This document shows, piece by piece, positions 41,380-50,336 of a stretch of 64,000 bases of DNA. Position 1 is the first letter of the stretch. Every line of letters begins with the position of its first letter. The notes below the pieces were generated by a model, which was not told where the DNA came from, ran no database searches, and saw nothing but the letters and a program-made list of their open reading frames with translations. The translations under genes and the position numbers were made by a program. The stretch lies in contig NZ_KB903598.1 in the NCBI RefSeq assembly GCF_000379805.1, positions 176,859 through 240,858 on the forward strand, in the 5' to 3' direction. This DNA comes from Lewinella cohaerens DSM 23179. GTDB lineage: Bacteria > Bacteroidota > Bacteroidia > Chitinophagales > Saprospiraceae.

Positions 41380-42246
41380 CGGGAGTATATCTATCGGTAT
41401 AATGGTAAGGAGTTAGATGAGGCTACGGGGCTGTATGATTATGGTGCAAGGTACTATGATCCGGCGGTGGGTAGATGGGGACAGGTTGATCCGTTGGCGG
41501 AGAAATACATTGATATTAGTCCGTATACGTATGTGACTAATAATCCACTTAGATTTATTGATCCCGACGGAATGAGAGTGTCACTTTTTGATCGAATGGA
41601 AGAAATGGGAGCTTATCATGGAGCTGGGCCAGATGACGAGTCTTTGAAAGAATTTAAAGCAACAATTGCCAACGTAGCTAAATTTAGTACTGAAAAATTA
41701 CTAGACATTACAAATGTCGTTGCGGATATTTATACATCAAATGGTTTCGAAGGAATATTTACTTTTTCTATTGTTTCGGGATCAGATGCTTACAGCAGGA
41801 GTAATTCTGAGCCTGATGAATTTTTCTTAGCTCTTGTTAATGAAAACGAATATGCAAGTTACTACGGCAAAGATCCAGGTCATAGCGTATTGGAAATAGG
41901 AGGCCAGGTCTCTGCTTGGAATGGGCGTAGTTTTTCTAGTTACGTAAATGCGGGAATTTTAAAAAGTAAAAATGGATATGGCAGTGATTGGAATTATGCT
42001 ATTGGTTATACAGTGGCACATGAGCTTCTACATCAGTTATTACAAAAGTCAGATTTAGCTATTAATAATAAAACCCCGTATTATACTTCATTTAAAGGGC
42101 ATGATGATGGATACCCTAACTTGAATTCTACAGGAAGTCTTAAAATGACCCAGGATGCAATAAAAGAAGGGCGTGAATCATGTAGTGGTTGTCTAATTAT
42201 CCTGCGGCACAAAATTTTAATTCAGCGGTATCGACTCTCAAAATAA
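41380..42246 (+). pseudogene. Orphan Rhs/YD-repeat C-terminal tip with HExxH toxin-like domain
   Basis: The open frame begins right after a stop at 41377 and has no ATG. It reads [21 protein letters not shown] then [17 protein letters not shown] and [16 protein letters not shown], the invariant end of the Rhs/YD-repeat core, followed by a tip of about 215 residues. The tip holds [10 protein letters not shown], with HELLH encoded at 42019-42033, a zinc metallopeptidase signature. The main Rhs shell is missing, so this is a displaced or truncated cassette; a GTG at 41467 could start a 259-residue product. The next gene, 2 bases downstream, encodes a lipoprotein that might be its immunity protein. 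Toxicity is inferred. Confidence 0.75.
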
Positions 42247-42248
42247 TT

Positions 42249-42851
42249 ATGATTATGACTAAGCTATTTTCTTTGATTTTACTCATTGTCGTAACTCAAT
42301 ATTGTTGTATTAAGAATAAGTCTGATTCAGGTGAAAGTCCCCAAAAACTACTTGTTGAGTTGATAACAGACGAAAAAGAACTTAGCTCTTTTGCTCCGTT
42401 TTATCACAAGGTTCACGATGGAAAAATATTACTTATTCAAATCAATAACAATCTTCTTGACACCGTAATTATTCCTTATACAAAAGTCTATGGAGTTAAA
42501 TGGTATAGCCCAGAAACTGTTGGGTATCTTTCTGTATCTCTAAATAAAGATACCATTTTGGGAGAGTCAAGGTTGACGGTTTCAGCAGCAGCAGATAATA
42601 GAGATACTTTATTTCCTGGGGAAATTAGCCATTATTTTATTGAAGAATATTATTGGACCGAACAAAATAAAAAGCTAAAATTTGCTCAATTCAGTTTTCC
42701 ATTCTTTATGAATAAAGGAATTAATGAAAACTTAGAATTTCTCACCAATTTAAATGAACAGAAGGATAGTCTACACATTATCCATCTTGGTAAAATTGAG
42801 AAAGGTGAAGAAATAGATATAGGGATCGGACACATGGTGACGCTTTATTAA
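42249..42851 (+). CDS. Lipoprotein-like partner of the Rhs tip (possible immunity protein)
   Basis: 200 residues from the ATG at 42249 (42255 also possible). A short hydrophobic signal ends QYCC, which could provide a lipobox cysteine. The mature protein is beta rich with little Cys. It shows no recognised family. It starts 2 bases after the end of the Rhs tip, and A/T-rich codon use matches the tip but not the flanking genes, suggesting the two arrived together. An immunity role is inferred from position only. Confidence 0.6.
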   Translation: MIMTKLFSLILLIVVTQYCCIKNKSDSGESPQKLLVELITDEKELSSFAPFYHKVHDGKILLIQINNNLLDTVIIPYTKVYGVKWYSPETVGYLSVSLNKDTILGESRLTVSAAADNRDTLFPGEISHYFIEEYYWTEQNKKLKFAQFSFPFFMNKGINENLEFLTNLNEQKDSLHIIHLGKIEKGEEIDIGIGHMVTLY

Positions 42852-42960
42852 CGCCCCCACTGGCTAGCTATGCGACTTGTCCGCCTCAGCGGATAGACGA
42901 ATAGCGACCAGTGGGCGCAGTGGCGGCTTTGCCGGCATTGCGTGGTTCGGAGGATAGTCT
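42852..42960. other. GC-rich interval with inverted repeat after the Rhs cassette
   Basis: CGCCCCCACTGG at about 42852 and CCAGTGGGCG at about 42910 form an inverted pair bracketing about 35 bases. The block is much more GC rich than the A/T-rich cassette before it. It could mark an insertion boundary. No gene. Confidence 0.4.
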
Positions 42961-42976
42961 TTAAATTATTGTAACA

Positions 42977-43016
42977 AAAAAAGCTCGATCGCTTGGGGAG
43001 CGGTCGAGCTTTTTAA
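42977..43016. terminator. Strong bidirectional terminator
   Basis: AAAAAGCTCGATCGCT pairs with AGCGGTCGAGCTTTTT around a TGGGG-type loop, giving A and T runs on either side. It serves the plus-strand lipoprotein and the minus-strand carrier-like gene. Confidence 0.85.
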
Positions 43017-43081
43017 GTCTTTAAAAGTAGTGATTGTGCTTATCCGGAGCCTGGTTGAAAACCCCAACAAGCGCTAATTAC

Positions 43082-43345
43082 TTAATTCATCGAAAAATAG
43101 CGAGTAGCATCACCTACTGTTTGAATTTTATTCACTTCTTCGGGGGTGAGATACACCTTGAGGTGGTTTTCCAGTGCAGCGATAAGCAGCATCATGTCTA
43201 CATCATCCAGGTGTAGGTCATCAACAAAGTGAGTGTAAGGGAGCAGTCGCTGGGGAGCTACATTGAGGGTCCAGCTAATAGTATTAACCACTTGGTTAAT
43301 CTGGGGTCTGGGAGATGCGATCGCCTGGCTTGTCATGGTCATCAT
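43082..43345 (-). CDS. Acyl carrier protein-like protein without the phosphopantetheine serine
   Basis: 87 residues from the ATG at 43345; an upstream ATG at 43492 would add 49 residues unlike any ACP. The core INQVVNTISWTLNVAPQRLLPYTHFVDDLHLDDVDMMLLIAALE, ending TVGDATRYF, fits an acyl carrier protein of four helices. The DSL motif at the start of helix 2 reads D-D-V, so the serine that carries 4-phosphopantetheine is replaced by Asp. It cannot be a normal ACP; a docking or regulatory role is more likely. It is isolated from fatty-acid genes here. Confidence 0.68.
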   Translation of the reverse strand: MMTMTSQAIASPRPQINQVVNTISWTLNVAPQRLLPYTHFVDDLHLDDVDMMLLIAALENHLKVYLTPEEVNKIQTVGDATRYFSMN

Positions 43346-43583
43346 AATAGTGTGATTGTTGTGGTAATCCGGGTTACCTACGAAAGTCTGATTAATAGTT
43401 GCGAATTTTCGCTCATTGCGATTTAAGAACGGATAAGCATCGCAATTGGTTGCCTGTGCAACTGAAATTAATGTAAAAAAATGCTCAACCATCGTTTTTC
43501 ATCGATGAATCACTTCTTAGATGATTTTAATAGCCCTACCCCCCTATTACTGCAATAGAATATTATAATACACAGTATCTTAA

Positions 43584-43591
43584 TATCTTTG
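43584..43591 (+). promoter_or_regulatory. TAnnTTTG core promoter box
   Basis: TATCTTTG lies 36-43 bases before the ATG of the haloperoxidase-like gene. It fits the Bacteroidota housekeeping -7 element; no TTG at the usual spacing was found. Confidence 0.42.
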
Positions 43592-43626
43592 TACTTCGAT
43601 GTTATCAACCACGTAGAATCTAGACT

Positions 43627-44952
43627 ATGAAATTGCGGTATTTTGCCTTCCTATTACTTCCACTGGCTACCTTTTTTAGCTGCGAGGAAGTAAACCCTGA
43701 TTTTCAACAAGAAGCTGCCAATCCGGCCTACTTGCACCGCTCCGTCAAGCAGTTGACGGATGTGATCGTGCATGATATTTTCTCACCACCAGTGGCCAGC
43801 CGTATTTATGCTTACTCCAGTCTCGCCGCCTACGAGGTAATGGCTAGTGCCAATGCAGACTACCAGTCGCTAGCTGGCCAGCTGAATGATTTTTCAGGAG
43901 TTCCTGCACCTCAGGAAGGTGTTGAGTACTGCTATCCTTTGGCAGCGGTGACGGCTTTCCTGAAAGTTGGGCAGACCCTCATTTTTTCAGAAGATAGTAT
44001 GCGCGTTTTTCGGGAAAAGCTCATGATGGAATTTGATGAGATCGGTATTCCTGGCGGGGTAAAGGAGCGTTCTCTGGCTTATGGCGATGAAGTTGCTGCG
44101 GCGATTATTGCTTATAGTAGTACTGATAACTACAAGCAGACGCGTACTTTTCCCAAGTATTCTATCACCGACAATCCCGCCGAATGGCAACCTACGCCTC
44201 CTAGTTACATGGACGGTATTGAGCCTTCCTGGAATAAAATTCGTCCATTCGTGCTAGATTCTTCGGGGCAGTTTACCCCTGCTCCTCCTACGGCCTTTAG
44301 CCTTGAGAAAGACAGTAAGTTCTACGAAGAGGTTATGGAAGTCTACACCGTATTGGATGAAGATCGCGAAGAAAAAATGGCTATTGCTGAATTTTGGGAC
44401 TGTAACCCATTCGTTAGCCACACTACTGGCCACGTGATGTTTGCCACCAAGAAAATTACCCCTGGTGGCCATTGGATGGGAATCGCTATGCAAGCTGCTA
44501 TCAAGGTAGATGCTGACTTTGCGAAAGCCGCAGCGACTTATTCCCTCACAAGCATCGCTCTTGCAGACGCTTTTATCAGCTGTTGGGATGAAAAGTACCG
44601 CTCGCGTTTGTTACGCCCTGAAACATTCATCAACCGTTATATTGATGAAAACTGGTTGCCAGCACTCCAAACGCCACCTTTCCCGGAATATACGAGTGGC
44701 CACAGCGTCATCAGTCGTGCTGCTGCGGTAACTTTAACGGAGCTTTACGGCGATAATTTTGCTTTTGTGGATAGTGTGGAGGTAGAATACGGCCTGCCCG
44801 TACGGAGTTTCGAAAGTTTCTTGGCCGCCAGCGAAGAGGCAGCAGTGTCACGACTGTATGGTGGCATTCATTATGCACCTGCTTGTTTCAACGGTGTAGA
44901 CCAAGGCGAAGCTGTTGGTAAGTTTATCAATGCTAAACTGAAGATTAAGTAA
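43627..44952 (+). CDS. Vanadium-dependent haloperoxidase / PAP2 family lipoprotein
   Basis: 441 residues. The signal ends in a lipobox ATFFSC. The PAP2-superfamily active-site motifs occur in order: KYRSRLLRPETF (Lys/Arg) near residue 325, PPFPEYTSGHSVISRAAA (the SGH box) near 350-365 and VSRLYGGIHYAPAC (Arg/His) near 410-420. This pattern is that of bacterial vanadium haloperoxidase-like or periplasmic acid phosphatase proteins. Whether it binds vanadate cannot be read from sequence alone. It is separated by 11 bases from the small membrane protein that follows. Confidence 0.85.
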   Translation: MKLRYFAFLLLPLATFFSCEEVNPDFQQEAANPAYLHRSVKQLTDVIVHDIFSPPVASRIYAYSSLAAYEVMASANADYQSLAGQLNDFSGVPAPQEGVEYCYPLAAVTAFLKVGQTLIFSEDSMRVFREKLMMEFDEIGIPGGVKERSLAYGDEVAAAIIAYSSTDNYKQTRTFPKYSITDNPAEWQPTPPSYMDGIEPSWNKIRPFVLDSSGQFTPAPPTAFSLEKDSKFYEEVMEVYTVLDEDREEKMAIAEFWDCNPFVSHTTGHVMFATKKITPGGHWMGIAMQAAIKVDADFAKAAATYSLTSIALADAFISCWDEKYRSRLLRPETFINRYIDENWLPALQTPPFPEYTSGHSVISRAAAVTLTELYGDNFAFVDSVEVEYGLPVRSFESFLAASEEAAVSRLYGGIHYAPACFNGVDQGEAVGKFINAKLKIK

Positions 44953-44963
44953 GATTAATAACT

Positions 44964-45269
44964 ATGAGCACCCCCTTCCGTCAGGAACATCCACTACTGG
45001 ACAAGCTGGTCACGATTGAAGCCTTTTTGGTACAATTAGTGATCTACCTTCTCCTTTGGTTTTGGAACGACTACCTCGCCCTGATCCTCAGCATGATATT
45101 GGGAGGGATTGCGCTTTCTATTTTGGTCATTGCCAAGTTGGTAGAGCTTGTGGAGACCTCCAGAGTGCCAAAAGTCTATTACCGCTTTATGGTCATCTGT
45201 GTGCTGGCGCCCTTGATTGCAGGTATTGCCGGCCTTTTACTCCGCAATGGGTTGAGTTGGATGAATTAA
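44964..45269 (+). CDS. Small membrane protein of unknown function
   Basis: 101 residues with about three hydrophobic segments (residues 17-33, 37-56 and 76-94). No domain is recognised. It begins 11 bases after the haloperoxidase-like gene and is likely co-transcribed. It ends just before the palindromic element at 45271. Confidence 0.65.
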   Translation: MSTPFRQEHPLLDKLVTIEAFLVQLVIYLLLWFWNDYLALILSMILGGIALSILVIAKLVELVETSRVPKVYYRFMVICVLAPLIAGIAGLLLRNGLSWMN

Positions 45270-45270
45270 A

Positions 45271-45480
45271 CATAAGTCATCCCGAATTTTGGCTAAGGCC
45301 AAAATCCAGCCTGACTTTAACTTAGAAAGAGTCCGTAAATAGCTAAAAAGAGTGATTTGTCCGACTTTTGTAGAAAACCCCATGATTTCATTAGTAGAAA
45401 TCATGGGGTTCGTCTTTAACGATAGATTTTGCAGTTGGTCAGCACGGATTTTGATGACAATCAAAATTCGGGAACTCATG
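45271..45480. repeat. Palindromic MITE-like element, copy B
   Basis: 210 bases, inverted relative to copy A at 30647-30858. The end sequences GTCATCCCGAATTTTG, the AATCCGTGCTGACCAAC-type stretch and the central hairpin (AACCCCATGATTT with AAATCATGGGGTT, 45376-45388 and 45398-45410) are shared with copy A. One central base pair differs and is compensated on the opposite arm. Confidence 0.8.
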
Positions 45481-45576
45481 TTACGATTCCCGACCTTTAA
45501 AACCCTTACACCTTCCATACAGCCTAGTATTGCATGCAATACGATCTAACCATCAACCATCTAACCATCAAAACCC
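45481..45576. other. Short interval before the pirin stop
   Basis: The palindromic element fills most of the space between 45270 and 45576; the remaining 96 bases hold no gene. A small direct repeat (CATCTAACCATCAA-like) occurs near 45546-45572. Confidence 0.4.
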
Positions 45577-46596
45577 TTACCCCTTCTCCTCCACCGTACC
45601 ATCAATATGGCGAGCGAAGCGGCCTTGCTCGCGGGCATGTACAGGTGCGGAACTCGACCAGGGCCAGCCACCGAATTGGGTGCGCTGATATTCCTGGAAA
45701 GCATCCATTATTTCAGCTTGCGAGTTCATCACGAAAGGGCCGTGTTGCACGACCGGCTCATTGATGGGGCGTCCTTGCAGTAGGAGGAGATAAGCCTCTT
45801 TTTCTCCGTTTTTGAGGATGGTTTCTTGGTCGGCGCGCAGTTCTAGCCCATGATTGGGTTGAATGGTTTGCCCTGCCACATTCAGGCTACCTCCTTCGTG
45901 ATAATAAAGAGAGCGATTGGCCTCGGCGGAAGCAAGGGGGAGCGTCCACTCAGCACCAGGTGCCATCTTGATGGTAAAAATAGCTACTTCATTTGCAGGG
46001 TCAGCAGCCCAGGAGTTGGGCGTAGGAGCGGGGGCAGAAACTTCGCCAAGAGTGCCAGCCGTAAGTTCTATCTCGGTAGTGTGGCCATTGCTGTCTTGGT
46101 GAACAACCTGCGGAATCATATCGCTCCACAGCATCCGGAAGTGGGGTTCAACGAATTTACTCACCTTCGGCAAGTTTAGCCACAATTGAAAAAGCACCAA
46201 TGGGTTTTTCTTCTCTTGTTCCAGGAGCGGAAACATCTCTGCGTGTTGCAGGCCTTTCCCAGAGGTAAGCCATTGCACATCACCATGACCAAATCGGGCC
46301 ATAGCGCCCAAGGAATCGGAATGATCGACCAGCCCCTTTTTAACGATGGTCACTGTTTCAAAACCACGGTGCGGGTGAGCTGGAAACCCAGGCACTTGTT
46401 GGCCGTGGTACATGCGCCAACCATCTTTAATCACAAAATCTTGCCCAAGGTTGCGTCCAGCCAGCGACGCATTTGGCCCCATGTTTTCATTCCCTTCGGG
46501 ATAATTATCAGCGTGGTAGACACAAAACAAAAAAGGGTCCTGTGTTTTCCAAGGAAAACCTAATGGACTGATCTGGAGGATGGGCGAAGAATTCAT
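45577..46596 (-). CDS. Pirin family protein
   Basis: 339 residues from the ATG at 46596; the reading frame is open upstream to 46716 but that part is not pirin-like. The pirin metal site is seen in PGFPAHPHRGFETVTIVKKGLVDHSDSLG (two His and further ligands) and GKGLQHAEMFP (His and Glu). Pirins are bicupin proteins, some with quercetin dioxygenase activity, others transcriptional co-regulators. The C-terminal cupin (HEGGSLNVAGQTIQPNHGLEL) is complete. It stands alone on the minus strand. Confidence 0.92.
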   Translation of the reverse strand: MNSSPILQISPLGFPWKTQDPFLFCVYHADNYPEGNENMGPNASLAGRNLGQDFVIKDGWRMYHGQQVPGFPAHPHRGFETVTIVKKGLVDHSDSLGAMARFGHGDVQWLTSGKGLQHAEMFPLLEQEKKNPLVLFQLWLNLPKVSKFVEPHFRMLWSDMIPQVVHQDSNGHTTEIELTAGTLGEVSAPAPTPNSWAADPANEVAIFTIKMAPGAEWTLPLASAEANRSLYYHEGGSLNVAGQTIQPNHGLELRADQETILKNGEKEAYLLLLQGRPINEPVVQHGPFVMNSQAEIMDAFQEYQRTQFGGWPWSSSAPVHAREQGRFARHIDGTVEEKG

Positions 46597-46760
46597 GTAG
46601 CTACAAGTTATTTTTATACATAACCGTTGGCGAGCAAAAAAGTTACCTTCTCTGACAATTTTGTGGTCAAGCAAAAAAGAAAGTGCTAAGGGATCAGCGA
46701 AGAATAACTTCCCCATTTCAGGCTAGCCATTATTGGTGCAGCGCACACTACTTTACGTCA

Positions 46761-46782
46761 CTCCTTCCTCGCGAGGAAGGAG
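46761..46782. repeat. Perfect 22-base palindrome
   Basis: CTCCTTCCTCG directly abuts its reverse complement CGAGGAAGGAG between pirin and fbp. A second short palindrome, CCGACTGCATCAGTCGG, is at 46830-46846. They may act as a terminator or a binding site; T tracts are weak. Confidence 0.5.
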
Positions 46783-46876
46783 CCGGGGGATGGAGCTAAA
46801 AAAGGGAGCAGACAGCCCGTTTCCTTCTCCCGACTGCATCAGTCGGCAGAAGGCATAGCCCATAAGGCAACAAGCG

Positions 46877-47899
46877 CTAAGCTATTTCTTTACCAAAGCT
46901 TGGTGCTGCGCTGTAGCGATCTACAAATTCCTGCATCTCATCGACCATAGCAGGTGAGCCGATGGCAATGGATTCTCGCTGGTGCAAGTGCTTTACTTCG
47001 AGGTCCAGAATACGCTTGAGCTGGCAGGTGATGGCGCGCCCTCCGGCTTGTTCAACAATGAAAGCAAGCGGGTTGCATTCGTAAACCAACCGCAGCTTTC
47101 CACGAGGGAATTTGCGGGTGTTGGGGTACAAAAAGATGCCGCCTTGGAAGAGGATGCGGTGAATATCACTAACCATACTACCGATATAGCGCAGGCGCAG
47201 GTTGAGGTCTGAACAGTGGTCAATATAGCGCCGCATTTCTACATCAAACTTGAGGTAGTAGCCCTGATTGACAGAGTAGTAATTGCCACGGTCAGGAATG
47301 CGGATGTCACGATGGCTAAGGCAAAATTCACCAATGCTAGGGTCAAGCGTGAAACCATTGACACCACGGCCGGTAGAGTAGACCAGTAGGGTAGAGGTGC
47401 CATAGAGCACATAGCCAGCAGCTACAAGTTCGGTGCCTTTTTGGAGGAAATCCGCTTTGTCACAAGGCTCACTGAGGGGGCTTGTCCGGCGATAGATGCC
47501 GAAAATGGTACCTACGGAGACGTTGACATCAATATTGGAAGAACCATCGAGTGGATCGAAAACGACAATATACTTTGATTCTTTGCCATCAACGGGCGTT
47601 AGTGGGATGAAGTCTTCATCTTCTTCACTGGCGATACCTGCACACTCACCGCTGTTGCGTAAGCATTCTATGAGTTTTTCGTTGGCGAAAAGATCTAGCT
47701 TCTGGACTTCATCGCCAGTAGCATTTTCAGAATCTGCCCGGCCAAGGATACCGATAAGGCCGGCCTTATTGACTTCACGGTTGACGATTTTGGCCGCAAC
47801 GCCAATGTCTCGTAGCAAGCCGGTAAGCTCTCCGGAGGCATAAGGGAAATCCTTCTGGCGTTTGATGATGAATTCGTCAAGGGTAACGATACGATCCAT
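46877..47899 (-). CDS. fbp: Class 1 fructose-1,6-bisphosphatase
   Basis: 340 residues. Class 1 motifs are the N-terminal TLDEFIIKRQKDFP, ASEEDEDF with metal-binding Glu, the catalytic VFDPLDGSSNIDVNVSVGTIFGIY block near residues 110-135, and the substrate-binding region RYIGSMVSDIHRILFQGGIFLYP near 240. The enzyme hydrolyses fructose 1,6-bisphosphate to fructose 6-phosphate in gluconeogenesis, using Mg ions. It is complete and monocistronic; no regulatory element is evident. Confidence 0.97.
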   Translation of the reverse strand: MDRIVTLDEFIIKRQKDFPYASGELTGLLRDIGVAAKIVNREVNKAGLIGILGRADSENATGDEVQKLDLFANEKLIECLRNSGECAGIASEEDEDFIPLTPVDGKESKYIVVFDPLDGSSNIDVNVSVGTIFGIYRRTSPLSEPCDKADFLQKGTELVAAGYVLYGTSTLLVYSTGRGVNGFTLDPSIGEFCLSHRDIRIPDRGNYYSVNQGYYLKFDVEMRRYIDHCSDLNLRLRYIGSMVSDIHRILFQGGIFLYPNTRKFPRGKLRLVYECNPLAFIVEQAGGRAITCQLKRILDLEVKHLHQRESIAIGSPAMVDEMQEFVDRYSAAPSFGKEIA

Positions 47900-48023
47900 T
47901 GATGTCGGTTTTGTTATGGTTGTTGCAGTAAAGGTACGAATCAGGGCGTGATATTATAAGGTGATTTATGGCAACCTTTTTTTGAAAGGAAATTGTGTCA
48001 CGATGTTTTTACAAAAGTTCATC

Positions 48024-48833
48024 TTATTGCTCTTTCTCTAATTTATCTTTGACTATCCGCTGTAAAAAGGCGGGCATCTTTTCCAGTTGCTTTGCTACTT
48101 GCATGATTAAACGGGGATCACGCTGGCCTGGGATGTATTCCCCCTCCATTGGACGGTCTTTTAGGCCCATGTATTTTTCGATTTGATGCTCCAGATAAAA
48201 AGCTACCCGTGGGTTCTTTAAGCCACTGATCAGCTTGACGATCTCCTTGCTTTTTAAGAAGACGAGCACATTGTAAGCGTAATTAGCGCGGTCATTCGTG
48301 CGACTCTCTTCATAGCGTTCCACGTACAATTGAGCCACTTGGTCGCGGGAGAATTGTAAGTTTTTCCAACCGAGAAAATTAATGGGGCGATGTTCACTAC
48401 GAAGCTCGAAGGCCGTGACACTGAGGTAGGTGGTGTTGATTAAAAAGGAAATGGCTTTAAACAAGAAATAAACACCAATGAGCAAGAACAAGCCTAAAAT
48501 AAAAGGAACAAAAAAAGGAAGTTCTTGATGATTTGATGTTAGTGCTACAATTCCGACTAGAGGAATTACTGTGAACATAGTGCCGATGATAAAGTAGCTT
48601 CTTACGCGACTTATTAAGCGCCATTTTAGCTTAATATCGAGCTGCAAGCCCGGTACGACCTCGATCCCTTGGGGCATCATCAGGTGGGTCTTGTGCTCAT
48701 TGTTGAAAGAACCATCGACAGCATCGCTGATCCGAAAAACCTGATTGCATTCAGCACATTTGGCGATATTATCAGGGATGTTAATCTCCGTGCCGGGAAT
48801 GGCTGCATTACAATGAGGACAGTTCAGAAGCAT
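48024..48833 (-). CDS. Membrane protein with N-terminal zinc ribbon
   Basis: 269 residues. The N-terminus CPHCNAAIPGTEINIPDNIAKCAECNQVF is a two-CxxC zinc ribbon of the MJ0042 kind. Two transmembrane helices follow at about 80-102 and 110-140. The C-terminal half is cytosolic and mixed alpha/beta (HRPINFLGWKNLQFSRDQVAQLYVERY). Its function is unknown. It lies divergent to the ECF sigma factor at 48951 with only about 117 bases between the starts. Confidence 0.72.
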   Translation of the reverse strand: MLLNCPHCNAAIPGTEINIPDNIAKCAECNQVFRISDAVDGSFNNEHKTHLMMPQGIEVVPGLQLDIKLKWRLISRVRSYFIIGTMFTVIPLVGIVALTSNHQELPFFVPFILGLFLLIGVYFLFKAISFLINTTYLSVTAFELRSEHRPINFLGWKNLQFSRDQVAQLYVERYEESRTNDRANYAYNVLVFLKSKEIVKLISGLKNPRVAFYLEHQIEKYMGLKDRPMEGEYIPGQRDPRLIMQVAKQLEKMPAFLQRIVKDKLEKEQ

Positions 48834-48950
48834 TTGTTTCTATTTGTATCGGATTCAATATACGTCAAGAAGAGGAAATGGCAAAGACAAGAAGCGCATT
48901 ACCAAAATAAGTATCTTAGATTTCTTATCATTGCTTTACAAGGATAAAAA

Positions 48951-49511
48951 ATGCAAGCACACACCGATCAACATATTATTGAAGCCATGAGAGCGGGCAA
49001 CTTTTCCATCCTCAACAAGGTGTACAAAGATCATGCTCCGACAATCCGTTCGTGGATCATCAAGAACAATGGGCACGAGGAGGATGCGCAAGATATTTTT
49101 CAGGAAGCGATCATCGCTTTACACCAAAAGGCCAACGACCACTCCTTTGTTCTTACCTGTCCGCTGGGTGCACTTATTTTTCGGATATGCCGAAACAAGT
49201 GGTTGAACCAGTTACGAAAAAAAAATAAAGAGGCAGAGGTAAGGAATTGGGAGGAAGAGAGATATAAGGATGAAAGTTCGTTGGTTCCTATGCTGGAAGC
49301 CATTGAAGAAGAGCAAATAAGACAGCGTAAGCTCGATGCGTGCTTTCAACAACTAAGTGAATTGTGTCAACAACTACTCCATTTATTGATCTCGGGCGTA
49401 TCTTCCGGAGAGGCCGCTGTGCAATTGGGGATGAATGATGCCAATACCGTTTATCGCAGGAAAAACGCTTGTGTTGGTCGCTGGCGCACCTTGTATCAGG
49501 CTCAAAATTAA
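48951..49511 (+). CDS. ECF-type sigma factor of the CHAT/subtilase locus
   Basis: 186 residues. Region 2 (GHEEDAQDIFQEAIIALHQKA, then LIFRICRNKWLNQLRKKN) and region 4 (SSGEAAVQLGMNDANTVYRRKNACVGRW) are present. It is more divergent than the factor at 32088 and shows a short acidic insertion between the regions. It starts a tight run: an anti-sigma-like/TPR gene 53 bases later, then a secreted subtilase and a CHAT protein. It probably controls this run or another stimulus-responsive set. Confidence 0.9.
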   Translation: MQAHTDQHIIEAMRAGNFSILNKVYKDHAPTIRSWIIKNNGHEEDAQDIFQEAIIALHQKANDHSFVLTCPLGALIFRICRNKWLNQLRKKNKEAEVRNWEEERYKDESSLVPMLEAIEEEQIRQRKLDACFQQLSELCQQLLHLLISGVSSGEAAVQLGMNDANTVYRRKNACVGRWRTLYQAQN

Positions 49512-49564
49512 GGAATAGCACCAAAAATAAATTGCGATTTATTTTTTGCGTAACAAGAAGGAAC

Positions 49565-50296
49565 ATGGAAGAAGAGGACTACAAATTGCTCGATCAATAT
49601 TTACAGGACGAACTATCCGGTGACCAAAAGGCTGCTTTCCGCCAGCGATTAAAGGAAGAGGAGCCATTGGCTGCAGAACTGGAACTCCGGCAGCAGATGC
49701 ATACTTATTTACGCACGAAGGCCCAGCAACCGGATTTAGAAACGGCTATGAAGAACTTGGGCGGCACCTATTTTTCGCCAGTTGAAAAGGCGGCGAAAAT
49801 CGTACCGCTGGCCCGCCGTAGGCTCTACGTGGGGCTAAGTATAGCTGCTGCTATTGCGCTAGTGTTACTCGTTTGGAATCCTTTTGATTCGGGTAACCTT
49901 TACAATGCTTATGCCCAACATCCACCACTGGCACTGGTGGAAAAAGGAGATGCGCTGGCCTTGGCTCAGCAGGCAGAGGCCGCTTATGGTGAGAAGGATT
50001 ACAAGACAGCTTACGGTTTACTCAATGAATTGACGGATTTGTCTTCCGAGAATATACAACTCCAACTGGCGCTTGGGATCAGCGCACTAGAAACGGGGCG
50101 TACGACCAAAGCTCGACAATTGTTTGAGGAGTTGGCCGAGGGCAATAGCGCATTGCGCAACTATGGGCGTTGGTACCTGGCACTGAGTTACCTAAAGACA
50201 GAAGAGTTTGCGCAAGCGAAAGCCGAATTACAAAAACTCGACGATTCAGATCCTGCACTATATGATAAGGCTACTCAGTTGTTGGAAGAACTTTAA
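49565..50296 (+). CDS. Anti-sigma-like TPR membrane protein
   Basis: 243 residues from the ATG at 49565. The first 50 residues (LDQYLQDELSGDQKAAFRQRLKEE) match the N-terminal helices of Bacteroidota anti-sigma-like proteins next to ECF genes. One transmembrane helix (about 82-98) is followed by periplasmic TPR-like helices (ALAQQAEAAYGEKDYKTAYGLLNEL). It probably anchors and restrains the ECF factor at 48951 and senses a periplasmic signal through its repeats. It lacks a zinc-binding HxxxCxxC anti-sigma motif. Confidence 0.78.
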   Translation: MEEEDYKLLDQYLQDELSGDQKAAFRQRLKEEEPLAAELELRQQMHTYLRTKAQQPDLETAMKNLGGTYFSPVEKAAKIVPLARRRLYVGLSIAAAIALVLLVWNPFDSGNLYNAYAQHPPLALVEKGDALALAQQAEAAYGEKDYKTAYGLLNELTDLSSENIQLQLALGISALETGRTTKARQLFEELAEGNSALRNYGRWYLALSYLKTEEFAQAKAELQKLDDSDPALYDKATQLLEEL

Positions 50297-50336
50297 TCTA
50301 CAGAATGATTTACCCTTACAAACCTATTTAACACAT

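Noticed and set aside
43064..46880. CAACAAGCGCTAA strings near 43067 and 46869 as further MITE ends
   Set aside because: Only about a dozen bases match and one abuts a stop codon, so chance cannot be excluded.
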